DNA of 33,053 bases from an uncultured Oscillospiraceae bacterium (lineage in GTDB: Bacteria; Bacillota; Clostridia; Oscillospirales; Acutalibacteraceae), in NCBI GenBank assembly GCA_900543795.1, contig UQSH01000014.1, positions 1-33,053 on the forward strand, in the 5' to 3' direction. A program made the position numbers and the translations under genes. This document shows positions 7,575 to 14,209 of this stretch, one piece after another. The notes below the pieces were generated by a model. It was not told the origin of the DNA, ran no database searches, and worked only from the letters and a program-made list of their open reading frames with translations. Each line of letters opens with the position of its first letter. Position 1 is the stretch's first letter.

Positions 7575-8821
7575 TGTTTGATTTAATTGTTATCGGCGGA
7601 GGCCCCGAAGCCCTTGCCGCCGCTTTAAGCGCTTATGAAAACGGGCTTGAAAAAATCCTTATTGTTGAAAGAGATAAGGAGCTTGGCGGAATACTTAACC
7701 AGTGCATACATAACGGCTTCGGCCTTCACTATTTCAAGGAGGAGCTGACCGGCCCCGAATACGCAGGCAGATTTATTGAAATGCTTAAAAGCACAAATGT
7801 CAGCGTTATGACAGACACAATGGTTCTTGAAATAACACAGGGCAAGGAGGTGCACTGCGTAAACACAAAAGACGGCTATCAGATTATCAAATCAAAATCA
7901 ATAGTGCTTGCAATGGGCTGCCGTGAAAGAACAAGAGGCGCAATTTCAATTCCGGGAACACGCCCTGCGGGAATTTTAACAGCAGGTGCGGCGCAGAGAT
8001 ATGTTAATATCGAGGGCTATATGGTTGGCAAAAAAATCGTTATTTTGGGCTCGGGCGATATAGGTCTTATTATGGCAAGACGAATGACCCTTGAAGGTGC
8101 AACGGTGCTTGCCTGCGTTGAGCTTATGCCCTATTCGGGAGGACTTCAACGAAACATCGTTCAATGCCTTAACGATTTTGATATTCCGCTTTATCTTTCA
8201 CACACAATAATAGATATAAGAGGCAAAAACAGAGTTGAAGGAATAACGATTGCAGAGGTTGGTGCAGACAGAAAGCCGATTGCGGGAACAGAGATTGATT
8301 TTGAGTGCGACACCGTGCTTCTTTCCGTTGGTCTTATTCCCGAAAACGAGCTTACCAAAACCGCCGATATTGAAATAGACGGCAGAACAAACGGAGCAAT
8401 TGTTTTTGAAAATATGGAAACCTCCGCAGAGGGCATATTCGCCTGCGGAAATGTTGTTCATGTTCACGATCTTGTTGATTTCGTTACGGCAGAAAGCCAA
8501 AGAGCAGGAAAGGCGGCGGCTGATTATGTTCTTAACGGCGAGAAAAACAGAAGCGAATTTACCGCTCTCAAAGCCTCAAATCAAATCGGCTACACCGTTC
8601 CGCAGAAAATCAGAAAAGGAGCAGACGGTGCCGAAATCTTTTTCAGAGTTAGGCAAATATTTAAGGACAGTGCAATAGTTGTTAAGGACGGCGAAAAGCA
8701 GATTGCACGCTTTAAGCGAGAGCACATGGCACCGGGCGAAATGGAAAAAATTACCTTGCCGAAGGTGCTTCTTGATAAAATAGACTCAAACGAAATAACC
8801 GTTTCGGTTGAAGAGAATTAG
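7574..8821 (+). CDS. NAD(P)/FAD-dependent oxidoreductase (GlpB-like partner)
   Basis: This 415-residue pyridine nucleotide-disulfide-type flavoprotein has two dinucleotide sites. The first is the N-terminal FAD motif IGGGPEALAAA, where the usual PAG is replaced by PEA, so the third glycine of the classic motif is alanine. The second is an internal NAD(P) site, ILGSGDIGLIMARR, starting near residue 156. The ATG overlaps the stop of the GlpA-like gene as TAATG. In related anaerobes this subunit is the second member of the GlpA-like/GlpB-like/DUF1667 complex and probably passes electrons between the dehydrogenase and NAD(P). The physiological direction cannot be read from the sequence. Confidence 0.87.
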   Translation: MFDLIVIGGGPEALAAALSAYENGLEKILIVERDKELGGILNQCIHNGFGLHYFKEELTGPEYAGRFIEMLKSTNVSVMTDTMVLEITQGKEVHCVNTKDGYQIIKSKSIVLAMGCRERTRGAISIPGTRPAGILTAGAAQRYVNIEGYMVGKKIVILGSGDIGLIMARRMTLEGATVLACVELMPYSGGLQRNIVQCLNDFDIPLYLSHTIIDIRGKNRVEGITIAEVGADRKPIAGTEIDFECDTVLLSVGLIPENELTKTADIEIDGRTNGAIVFENMETSAEGIFACGNVVHVHDLVDFVTAESQRAGKAAADYVLNGEKNRSEFTALKASNQIGYTVPQKIRKGADGAEIFFRVRQIFKDSAIVVKDGEKQIARFKREHMAPGEMEKITLPKVLLDKIDSNEITVSVEEN

Positions 8822-8875
8822 CGTTGCTGCGGCGCACAACGAACGATTTTTGCAGCAGAAAGGTTAATGATTGAT
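8822..8875 (+). promoter_or_regulatory. Leader element, copy B, upstream of the DUF1667 gene
   Basis: This is the second copy of the leader. TGCTGC at 8825-8830 can pair with GCAGCA at 8852-8857 across a 21-nt loop, and TTTTTGCAGCAGAAAGG carries the ribosome site. It starts right after the stop codon of the GlpB-like gene, so the third gene is separated from the other two by this element and not by direct coupling. The distance from the end of AAAGG to the ATG at 8876 is 12 nt, the same as in the copy upstream of pduL. Confidence 0.45.
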
Positions 8876-9226
8876 ATGACAGAGCTTATTTGCATAACCT
8901 GCCCCAAGGGCTGCCATCTTACCGTTGATGAGGAAAACGATTATGCGGTTAAGGGAAACGCCTGCCCACGAGGAGCCGAATACGGCAAAAACGAGCTTAA
9001 AAATCCAAAAAGAGTTGTTACCTCAACCGTTAAAACAACAAGCAAGGAGCACCCTCGCTGCCCCGTTAAAACCAACGGTGCAATACCCAAGGGAAAAATG
9101 CTTGAAGCAATGGAAATGCTTAACAGCGTTGTTCTTAAAACGCCGATAAAAACAGGCGATACGGTTATTGAAAACCTTTTCGGAGCAGGTGTTGATTTTG
9201 TTGCCTGCAAAAATATTGAAGAGTAA
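8876..9226 (+). CDS. DUF1667 protein, small cysteine-rich redox subunit
   Basis: This 116-residue protein belongs to the DUF1667 family, which accompanies GlpA-like and GlpB-like flavoproteins. Conserved cysteines are in CITCPKGC near the N-terminus (Cys6, Cys9, Cys13), ACPRG and RCPVKT, a pattern suggesting a metal or Fe-S centre. It is the third gene of the set and probably serves as its electron-transfer subunit. I chose the ATG at 8876 over the in-frame ATG at 8867, because the family normally begins three or four residues before the first CxxC, and because the spacing to the leader then matches the pduL copy. It ends at the terminator at 9240-9279. Confidence 0.87.
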   Translation: MTELICITCPKGCHLTVDEENDYAVKGNACPRGAEYGKNELKNPKRVVTSTVKTTSKEHPRCPVKTNGAIPKGKMLEAMEMLNSVVLKTPIKTGDTVIENLFGAGVDFVACKNIEE

Positions 9227-9239
9227 AAATCAATACGAA

Positions 9240-9279
9240 AAAAGCGCTTTGCAGGAAGATTATCCTGCAAAGCGCTTTT
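9240..9279. terminator. Bidirectional intrinsic terminator between convergent genes
   Basis: A 17-bp perfect stem (9240-9256 with 9263-9279) has a 6-nt loop, followed by a T run on the plus strand and preceded by an A run that serves the minus strand. It ends the DUF1667 operon and sits directly at the stop codon of the minus-strand beta-helix gene. Its left arm contains TTTGCAGGAAGA, the same 12 bases found in leader copy A, which may be coincidence. Confidence 0.92.
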
Positions 9280-10914
9280 TTATTTTTCATATATATCGGC
9301 GCAGTTTGTTGCTTTGATATGCTTTTTATTTGCGTAGGTGTTGCCCGAAAGCGTTATTCCTCTTGAAGATTTCGCCTTTACGCAGCAGCCGGAATAGGAT
9401 TTAAAGGTGTTGCCTTCGACAGCGATATTCTCGTGAATATATTCCGAATGAACGGAATTTTCGGGATAAATAAGTATCGGCGTTTCGCCGCAGTATTCAA
9501 AGGTATTATTCTTAATCGTAACATCCTTGCACGGACCGCTTTCGTACCAGCTTTTAGCATCATTTGAAAGGAGAATACCGCTCATCGTTGTACTCTTAAA
9601 GCGATTATTCTCAACGGTTACCCTGTCTCTTGTTGTGAGCAAAAGCCCTCTTGTTATAATGCGTGTTGAATCGTTGCCTGCAAAATATACATCGGGGCAC
9701 ATCGTGATATTTTCAACGGCGTCGCCGCACCTTGCCGCCTCGGCATTATCAAGCTCAATCTCAATATTATATTCATCAATCATTCTTGACGCCTTGATAA
9801 TTGCTCTGCCCTTTTCGGCAAGCGACTGCGGACAGATAAACGCAATTTCATCGCCCTTGTTAAATGCATTATATCCGTAAGACTGCGGGTGCATAAAGCG
9901 AACAGTTATCCTGTTTTCCTTTACGCTTTGGATTTTAAGGTGCATTCCGTGAACATTCAGCAAATCGTCGCCCGCACCGTCAAAATAACTGTTTGTTACG
10001 CTGATTTTCCCCTTGCACATACAAATTTGTATAAAATCGGCACAGGAAGCCATTTTGCGCTCTGCGCCTTTACCCGCCGAAAAATCAAGCCTTTCAAGAG
10101 TAATATTTTCTGTGTTTTGCGCAACGAACGCAAGTGAATAATTAAATCTTTGTGCAACCTCGCAAAGAGAAATATTTTTTGAGCTTTCAACAAATATTCC
10201 CGCATACTGCCGCCTTACATCATACGGATAATACCTGTCTCCCCTGCTGAATTTTGAGGTGCTCGTGTAATGAATTCTGACAATTCTGTTTCCTAAATCC
10301 CTGCACTTAACGGAATTTACAAACAAATGCCCAACCCTTTTAATTTTATCGGGTGTGTTTTCTTTTATCTGCGCAATATGCCAAGCGGTTCTGTATTTTT
10401 TTAAAGCGTTATAGCAATAGCCGTTTCCTTTAAAATAAAGGCCGCCGTTTTCAACATAATATTGCGTTTCGCCGTCAATCTTAAAATCAACATAAAAAAG
10501 CCCTTTATTAACAACACGCATTTCGTGCAAATCGGGATTAACAACCTTGATTTCAATGCCGTTAATTTCAATATTCTCGCAAAAGCGAACAGCAGCATTT
10601 GTTGCTTTTCCGTCAATAATAAAGCAGGCACCGTTGCCCTCTATTTTAAGATTTTTAATATTTTCAAAACAAATTGCAACCCTTTGAAGATGAGCAGGAG
10701 GCGTTTCCCCCTTTTTAAACTCATTTTCGCCGATTGTATTTGTTATGTAGAGCATTTTTTCCGGACATTTTTCAGCCGTTAAATAATAATCTCCCTTTTC
10801 AAAAACAAGTGTTTTTTCCTCATCTGCTTCGGCAAAAGAGGCCAAAAGCGCATTTAATTTTTCTGAAACCTCGTCTCCCGGCTTTATTCCGTGTTCAATT
10901 GCATTGATAATCAT
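9280..10914 (-). CDS. Right-handed beta-helix protein, GH110 alpha-1,3-galactosidase-like
   Basis: This 544-residue protein is built of parallel beta-helix coils. Repeated short units of the type ENI.I.G, NITLERL and VTIKNNTF run from about residue 85 to the C-terminus. The stretch around YFDGAGDDLLNVHGMHLKI and the following RFMHPQSYGYNAFNKGDEIAF resemble glycoside hydrolase family 110 (alpha-1,3-galactosidase-related), with the acidic pair GDD as the likely catalytic area. There is no signal peptide, so it appears cytoplasmic and would act on imported oligosaccharides. Its ATG overlaps the stop of the uracil-DNA glycosylase gene by 4 nt (ATGA), so the two are co-translated although their functions look unrelated. 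The beta-helix call is firm; the GH110 call is moderate. Confidence 0.72.
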   Translation of the reverse strand: MIINAIEHGIKPGDEVSEKLNALLASFAEADEEKTLVFEKGDYYLTAEKCPEKMLYITNTIGENEFKKGETPPAHLQRVAICFENIKNLKIEGNGACFIIDGKATNAAVRFCENIEINGIEIKVVNPDLHEMRVVNKGLFYVDFKIDGETQYYVENGGLYFKGNGYCYNALKKYRTAWHIAQIKENTPDKIKRVGHLFVNSVKCRDLGNRIVRIHYTSTSKFSRGDRYYPYDVRRQYAGIFVESSKNISLCEVAQRFNYSLAFVAQNTENITLERLDFSAGKGAERKMASCADFIQICMCKGKISVTNSYFDGAGDDLLNVHGMHLKIQSVKENRITVRFMHPQSYGYNAFNKGDEIAFICPQSLAEKGRAIIKASRMIDEYNIEIELDNAEAARCGDAVENITMCPDVYFAGNDSTRIITRGLLLTTRDRVTVENNRFKSTTMSGILLSNDAKSWYESGPCKDVTIKNNTFEYCGETPILIYPENSVHSEYIHENIAVEGNTFKSYSGCCVKAKSSRGITLSGNTYANKKHIKATNCADIYEK

Positions 10915-11474
10915 ATTTCAATACCCAATTCACACACCTTATCTCTTACGGCAAGCCAATCGGCAAACGCAAGCTCCTTGTTGTTGGGATTTCTTAAAAT
11001 TGCGGCGGGATGATATGTTCCCATCATAAGCACTCCGTTTCTCTCATAAAAAACGCCGTGCTCCTTCGTTACCCTGAAATCCTTATCTATAAGTCGCTGT
11101 GCGGAAATTCTGCCAACGCAGATAATAATTTTCGGGCGTATTATTTTAAATTGCTCACGAAGCCAATTAATGCACATATCCTGCTCCTCGGGCTTTGGAT
11201 CTCTGTTTTTCGGCGGACGGCATTTAACCATATTCGCAATATAAACATTTTTCTCTCTTGATAAATCAACGCTTGCAAGGAATTTATCAAGAAGCTGACC
11301 GCTTCTGCCAACAAAGGGTCTGCCCTGCAAATCCTCGTTTTCTCCCGGTCCCTCGCCTATCAGCATAATATCGGCGTCCTTTTTTCCCTCGCCGAAAACA
11401 AGATTTGTTCTGCCCTCGCAAAGACCGCATTGAGTGCATTCTCTGCATTTTATTTCAAGCTCATCAAGAGTCAT
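10911..11474 (-). CDS. Uracil-DNA glycosylase, type 4 (Fe-S)
   Basis: This is a DNA repair enzyme that excises uracil from DNA. From the ATG at 11474 it is 187 residues long. It has the family-4 motifs GEGPGENED (40-48), GRPFVGRSGQLLD (51-63) and HPAAIL (155-160). The probable [4Fe-4S] ligands are Cys13, Cys16, Cys85 and Cys101. I chose 11474 instead of the longer reading to 11540, because GAGGGTGG lies 6 nt upstream and the family starts just before this cysteine pair. Its stop overlaps the beta-helix gene start as ATGA. Type 4 enzymes are common in anaerobes and thermophiles. Confidence 0.93.
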   Translation of the reverse strand: MTLDELEIKCRECTQCGLCEGRTNLVFGEGKKDADIMLIGEGPGENEDLQGRPFVGRSGQLLDKFLASVDLSREKNVYIANMVKCRPPKNRDPKPEEQDMCINWLREQFKIIRPKIIICVGRISAQRLIDKDFRVTKEHGVFYERNGVLMMGTYHPAAILRNPNNKELAFADWLAVRDKVCELGIEI

Positions 11475-11565
11475 TTTAACCACCCTCATCCGTATTTTTT
11501 TAATTGATATATACATTGTAGCATAAACAACGGCAGGCAAACAAGATTATTTTATTAATTTACTA

Positions 11566-11594
11566 TTGAAATTAAAATAAAAGAGGTATAAAAT
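11566..11594 (+). promoter_or_regulatory. Promoter of pduL
   Basis: TTGAAA (11566-11571) and TAAAAT (11589-11594) are separated by 17 bp. Transcription would start near 11601, giving a leader of about 80 nt that contains leader element copy C before the pduL ATG at 11680. Confidence 0.6.
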
Positions 11595-11608
11595 ATTCTT
11601 GTATTTAT

Positions 11609-11679
11609 TTTCACGCCCTGCACGGCTGCGGCAGGAAAAGCGTGTTTTAACTTTTGCAGCAGGAAGGCTATGGATTAAT
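11609..11679 (+). promoter_or_regulatory. Leader element, copy C, in the pduL 5' UTR
   Basis: This is the third copy of the leader. It begins TTTTCACGCCCT, as in copy A. GCTGC (11625-11629) can pair with GCAGC (11656-11660), and CCTGC (11617-11621) offers an alternative pairing with GCAGG (11659-11663). It ends TTTTGCAGCAGGAAGG, 12 nt before the ATG. Here the element lies in the leader of a single-gene transcript, so it is not merely a by-product of operon spacing. Confidence 0.45.
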
Positions 11680-12261
11680 ATGGAAAACAATGAGGTTTTA
11701 GTTGAAATTTCCGCCCGCCATGTTCATCTTTCGCAGGCGGACCTTGAAACACTTTTCGGTAAAGGCTATGAGCTGACTGTTAAAAAAGAGCTCTCTCAGC
11801 CCGGCCAGTTTGCTTCAAATGAAAGGGTTAGGGTTATTGGCACAAAGGGCGAATTCCCCGCAGTTTCAATTTTAGGTCCCGTAAGAAAAGCAACGCAGGT
11901 TGAGCTTTCGCTGACTGACGCACGCTCAATCGGAGTTAGCGCTCCCGTCAGAGAAAGCGGCGATATTGCAGGCTCGGGTGCGTGCAGGCTCGTTGGCCCC
12001 GCAGGAGAAATTGAAATTTCCGAGGGCGTTATTGCCGCAAAGCGCCATATTCACGCAACCGTTGCAGATGCAGAAAGAATGGGACTTAAAAACGGACAGA
12101 TTGTTGCGGTTGAAATTCCAACGGCAAACGAAAGAAGCCTTACCTTTGGCGATGTTGTTGTTCGTGTTTCAGACAGCTATGCACTTGCAATGCACATTGA
12201 CACCGACGAAGCAAACGCCGCAGGAATGGCACCTAATTCAATAGGAATTATTACTGATTAA
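11680..12261 (+). CDS. pduL: Phosphate propanoyltransferase (PduL-type phosphotransacylase)
   Basis: This 193-residue enzyme interconverts acyl-CoA and acyl-phosphate. It has both PduL beta-barrel halves with their zinc-binding histidines: SARHVHLS (His14, His16), KRHIHAT (His123, His125) and MHID (His172). There is no N-terminal encapsulation peptide and no microcompartment gene nearby, so it is probably a soluble enzyme that stands in for Pta in acetate or propionate formation. The ATG at 11680 is preferred over an upstream in-frame start at 11599: the family starts just before VLVEISARHVH, and the extra residues would be encoded by the leader element. It stands alone between a promoter at 11566 and a terminator at 12287. 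Confidence 0.94.
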   Translation: MENNEVLVEISARHVHLSQADLETLFGKGYELTVKKELSQPGQFASNERVRVIGTKGEFPAVSILGPVRKATQVELSLTDARSIGVSAPVRESGDIAGSGACRLVGPAGEIEISEGVIAAKRHIHATVADAERMGLKNGQIVAVEIPTANERSLTFGDVVVRVSDSYALAMHIDTDEANAAGMAPNSIGIITD

Positions 12262-12286
12262 AGCACATAATAAAATATTACAGCAC

Positions 12287-12316
12287 AAAAGCTTCGGATT
12301 GATTTCCGAAGCTTTT
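12287..12316 (+). terminator. Terminator of pduL
   Basis: A 12-bp stem (12287-12298 with 12305-12316) has a 6-nt loop, followed by a T run to 12318. It lies 25 nt after the pduL stop. Confidence 0.88.
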
Positions 12317-12338
12317 TTAATGCAAATAGCAAGAAATG

Positions 12339-12369
12339 AAAAGCGCCGCCGTTAACACGGCAGCGTTTT
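12339..12369. terminator. Second hairpin in the pduL / YczE-gene convergent spacer
   Basis: GCCGT (12348-12352) pairs with ACGGC (12357-12361) over a TAAC loop. After one mismatch, the pairing extends outward to A/T ends at 12339 and 12369. The plus strand has TTTTT after it and the minus strand has TTTT. It is probably the terminator for the minus-strand gene at 12459. Two weaker small inverted repeats lie between 12396 and 12441. Confidence 0.6.
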
Positions 12370-12458
12370 TCATAAGGGGTAAAAATTTATGTTAAAGCAA
12401 AATCATTGCTTTACGGCAAATTATGAGCAAATAAATTGCTCTATATAAAACGGATAGG

Positions 12459-13286
12459 TTAATTATTCTGCTTTGACGGCTTATACTCGCCTGCCGCATA
12501 AAGCTCTGTTACGGGGCGGAGAGAGTTTTTAATGAGCGGTCCCTTTAACATAAAGAATGCAAGGTCCTTGCTCATTGCCTCGTAATCAACATTGAGCAGC
12601 TTTGACGAGATGTGCTTATTAAAGAAATTAACAAGCGGACCCATACAAAACGCAGTTATAACCGTTCCTATTCCGATATTTTTGATTTGAGAAAGATTTC
12701 CGCTAACAAGAGCAGAAACGCCTCCGCTGACTGCAAGACCGATAACAACAACCGAAATATCAGTTATTACTCTGGTCCATTTGCAGGGGATTTTTGTGCT
12801 TTGGTTTATCATAAAGCTTAAAGTGTCATAAGGGCCAACGCCGACATTTGCCGTAAAAAACAAGCTGCTTGAAAGGCACATTATGATTATTCCGCCTGCA
12901 AGAAGAAGAATTCTTATATAAAGCTCTCCGCCTTCTGCAATCGGCGAAAGAAGCTTTTGGAAAAACTCACACGAATATCCAACAAAAATCATATTGAACA
13001 CCGTGCCAACTCCGACAAGCCCGCGATGCGCAACAATTATAACGAATAATAAAATTGCCGCATTGATGATAAGCTGATATGTTCCGAAGCGCATTCCGAG
13101 CGCCTGGGCAACATTCATATTCATTGATGTGAACGGGTCAACGCCGAAGCCCGAAAGAGAAAAAAGAGAAACTGCAAATCCTGTTATGAAAACGCTGATA
13201 AACGAAAAAACCGTGCGCTTAATCATATTGTGCTGAATGAACATATCCTTTATGTAGCCGTAAGCCTCGTTTTTTAAACCTTTCAT
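12459..13286 (-). CDS. YczE/YyaS/YitT-type membrane protein
   Basis: This integral membrane protein of about 275 residues has several hydrophobic segments and the motif set of the YczE/YitT group: FSLSGFGVDPFTSMNMNVAQ near the N-terminus and a repeat-like FFTANVGVGPYDTLSFMI in the middle. This suggests an internal duplication of a two-helix unit. Function is unknown in general; transport roles have been proposed. I chose the ATG at 13286, with AGGAGTG 3 nt upstream. The in-frame start at 13325 lies at or upstream of the predicted transcription start. It has its own promoter (13324-13351) and no operon partner. Confidence 0.82.
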   Translation of the reverse strand: MKGLKNEAYGYIKDMFIQHNMIKRTVFSFISVFITGFAVSLFSLSGFGVDPFTSMNMNVAQALGMRFGTYQLIINAAILLFVIIVAHRGLVGVGTVFNMIFVGYSCEFFQKLLSPIAEGGELYIRILLLAGGIIIMCLSSSLFFTANVGVGPYDTLSFMINQSTKIPCKWTRVITDISVVVIGLAVSGGVSALVSGNLSQIKNIGIGTVITAFCMGPLVNFFNKHISSKLLNVDYEAMSKDLAFFMLKGPLIKNSLRPVTELYAAGEYKPSKQNN

Positions 13287-13323
13287 AAACACTCCTGTGC
13301 TGTTTTTTCCTCTCTTGGCTATC

Positions 13324-13351
13324 ATTATAGTCTGCTATTTTAAAAAATCAA
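13324..13351 (-). promoter_or_regulatory. Promoter of the YczE-type gene
   Basis: On the minus strand, TTGATT (plus-strand 13346-13351) and TATAAT (plus-strand 13324-13329) are separated by 16 bp. The start point would fall near 13317, about 30 nt upstream of the ATG at 13286. Confidence 0.65.
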
Positions 13352-13450
13352 GTTTTTTGTGCAAAGTTCTGTTTTTTTAATAATTTGAACAATATAATAT
13401 TAATTATTTTGTTTATTATGCACAATTATTTGCCGATTTTTGAACATAAT

Positions 13451-13484
13451 AAAACGCCGAGCGGAAAATCTCCCTCGGCGTTTT
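13451..13484 (-). terminator. Terminator of spoVT
   Basis: An 11-bp stem (13451-13461 with 13474-13484) lies just past the spoVT stop. On the minus strand it is followed by TTTTATTATG; the plus strand also has a T run, so it can act in both directions. Confidence 0.85.
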
Positions 13485-13488
13485 TTCA

Positions 13489-14025
13489 TTATTCCATCTG
13501 TTTGCCGAGAAAGGCGGCAGCCACCTGAATTAATTTAATATCGGTTTCGCTCGGAAGCTCGGCACCGTCGCCCTGCATAAGAGCAACCGCACCCGAAACA
13601 TCGCCTCCGTAAATAATCGGATAAACAACATCTGCCTTGCGTTCAAAGCCCTCAACGGCATTAAGCGGCTCAACCTCTTTTGTTGTTATATGAATTGCTC
13701 TGCTTTCCATAAGCTCTTCAAGATTTTTTGTTATTCTTCGCTCAAGTATTTCCCTTTTGCTGATTCCCGCTGCGGCAATAACATGGTCGTTATCTGTTAT
13801 TGCAACGGGAAGTCCTGCGTTTTTATATAGCACCTCGGCATACTGACCTGCAAACGCCGAAAGCTCGCCTATCGGGGAATATTTTTTAAAAATAACCTCG
13901 CCCTGTGCGTCTGTGTATATTTCAAGAGGGTCGCCCTCTCTTATGCGAAAGGAACGGCGGATTTCCTTTGGAATAACTATTCTGCCCAAATCGTCAATTC
14001 GTCTTACAATTCCTGTTGCTTTCAT
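13489..14025 (-). CDS. spoVT: Stage V sporulation regulator SpoVT
   Basis: At 178 residues this has the same length as the Bacillus protein. The N-terminal AbrB-type DNA-binding domain (1-50: MKATGIVRRIDDLGRIVIPKEIRR) is followed by a GAF-like domain (about 56-178). SpoVT tunes gene expression in the forespore, so the genome belongs to a spore-forming lineage, although a single gene does not prove sporulation. GGGAGAAATG-like ribosome bases lie before the ATG. The minus-strand upstream region contains AGAATA, then 17 bp, then CAAAATA, which loosely resembles a forespore sigma-F/G promoter; I hold that weakly. It is monocistronic, between the pnp terminator and its own terminator. Confidence 0.95.
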   Translation of the reverse strand: MKATGIVRRIDDLGRIVIPKEIRRSFRIREGDPLEIYTDAQGEVIFKKYSPIGELSAFAGQYAEVLYKNAGLPVAITDNDHVIAAAGISKREILERRITKNLEELMESRAIHITTKEVEPLNAVEGFERKADVVYPIIYGGDVSGAVALMQGDGAELPSETDIKLIQVAAAFLGKQME

Positions 14026-14154
14026 ATAAACATTTCTCCCTTATCTGCTTAAATTTGTAATTTTCTCTGTAATATTTTGCTCATTGTGTGAAAGAGTATT
14101 CTAAACAAATAAAGAGATTTTTTGGAAAATTATTCAATATTTTAAATATAAAAA

Positions 14155-14186
14155 CAAGCAGACAAAGACTGCGCTTTGCCTGCTTG
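14155..14186 (-). terminator. Terminator of pnp
   Basis: A 13-bp stem with one mismatch (14155-14167 with 14174-14186) has a 6-nt loop. On the minus strand TTTTTATATTT follows immediately. It lies 24 nt after the pnp stop codon. Confidence 0.88.
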
Positions 14187-14209
14187 AATTATACATATTA
14201 TATTACAGA

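Noticed and set aside
9248..9259. The 12-base identity between the terminator at 9240-9279 and leader copy A
   Set aside because: The terminator is a perfect palindrome explained by its own function; a single 12-base match to another GC-poor purine-rich segment is not enough to call a repeat copy.
11599..11679. Upstream in-frame extension of pduL adding 27 residues
   Set aside because: The extension is encoded by the leader element, no PduL relative starts there, and the ATG at 11680 fits the family start. It is not an encapsulation peptide, since it is Arg-rich and not an amphipathic helix.
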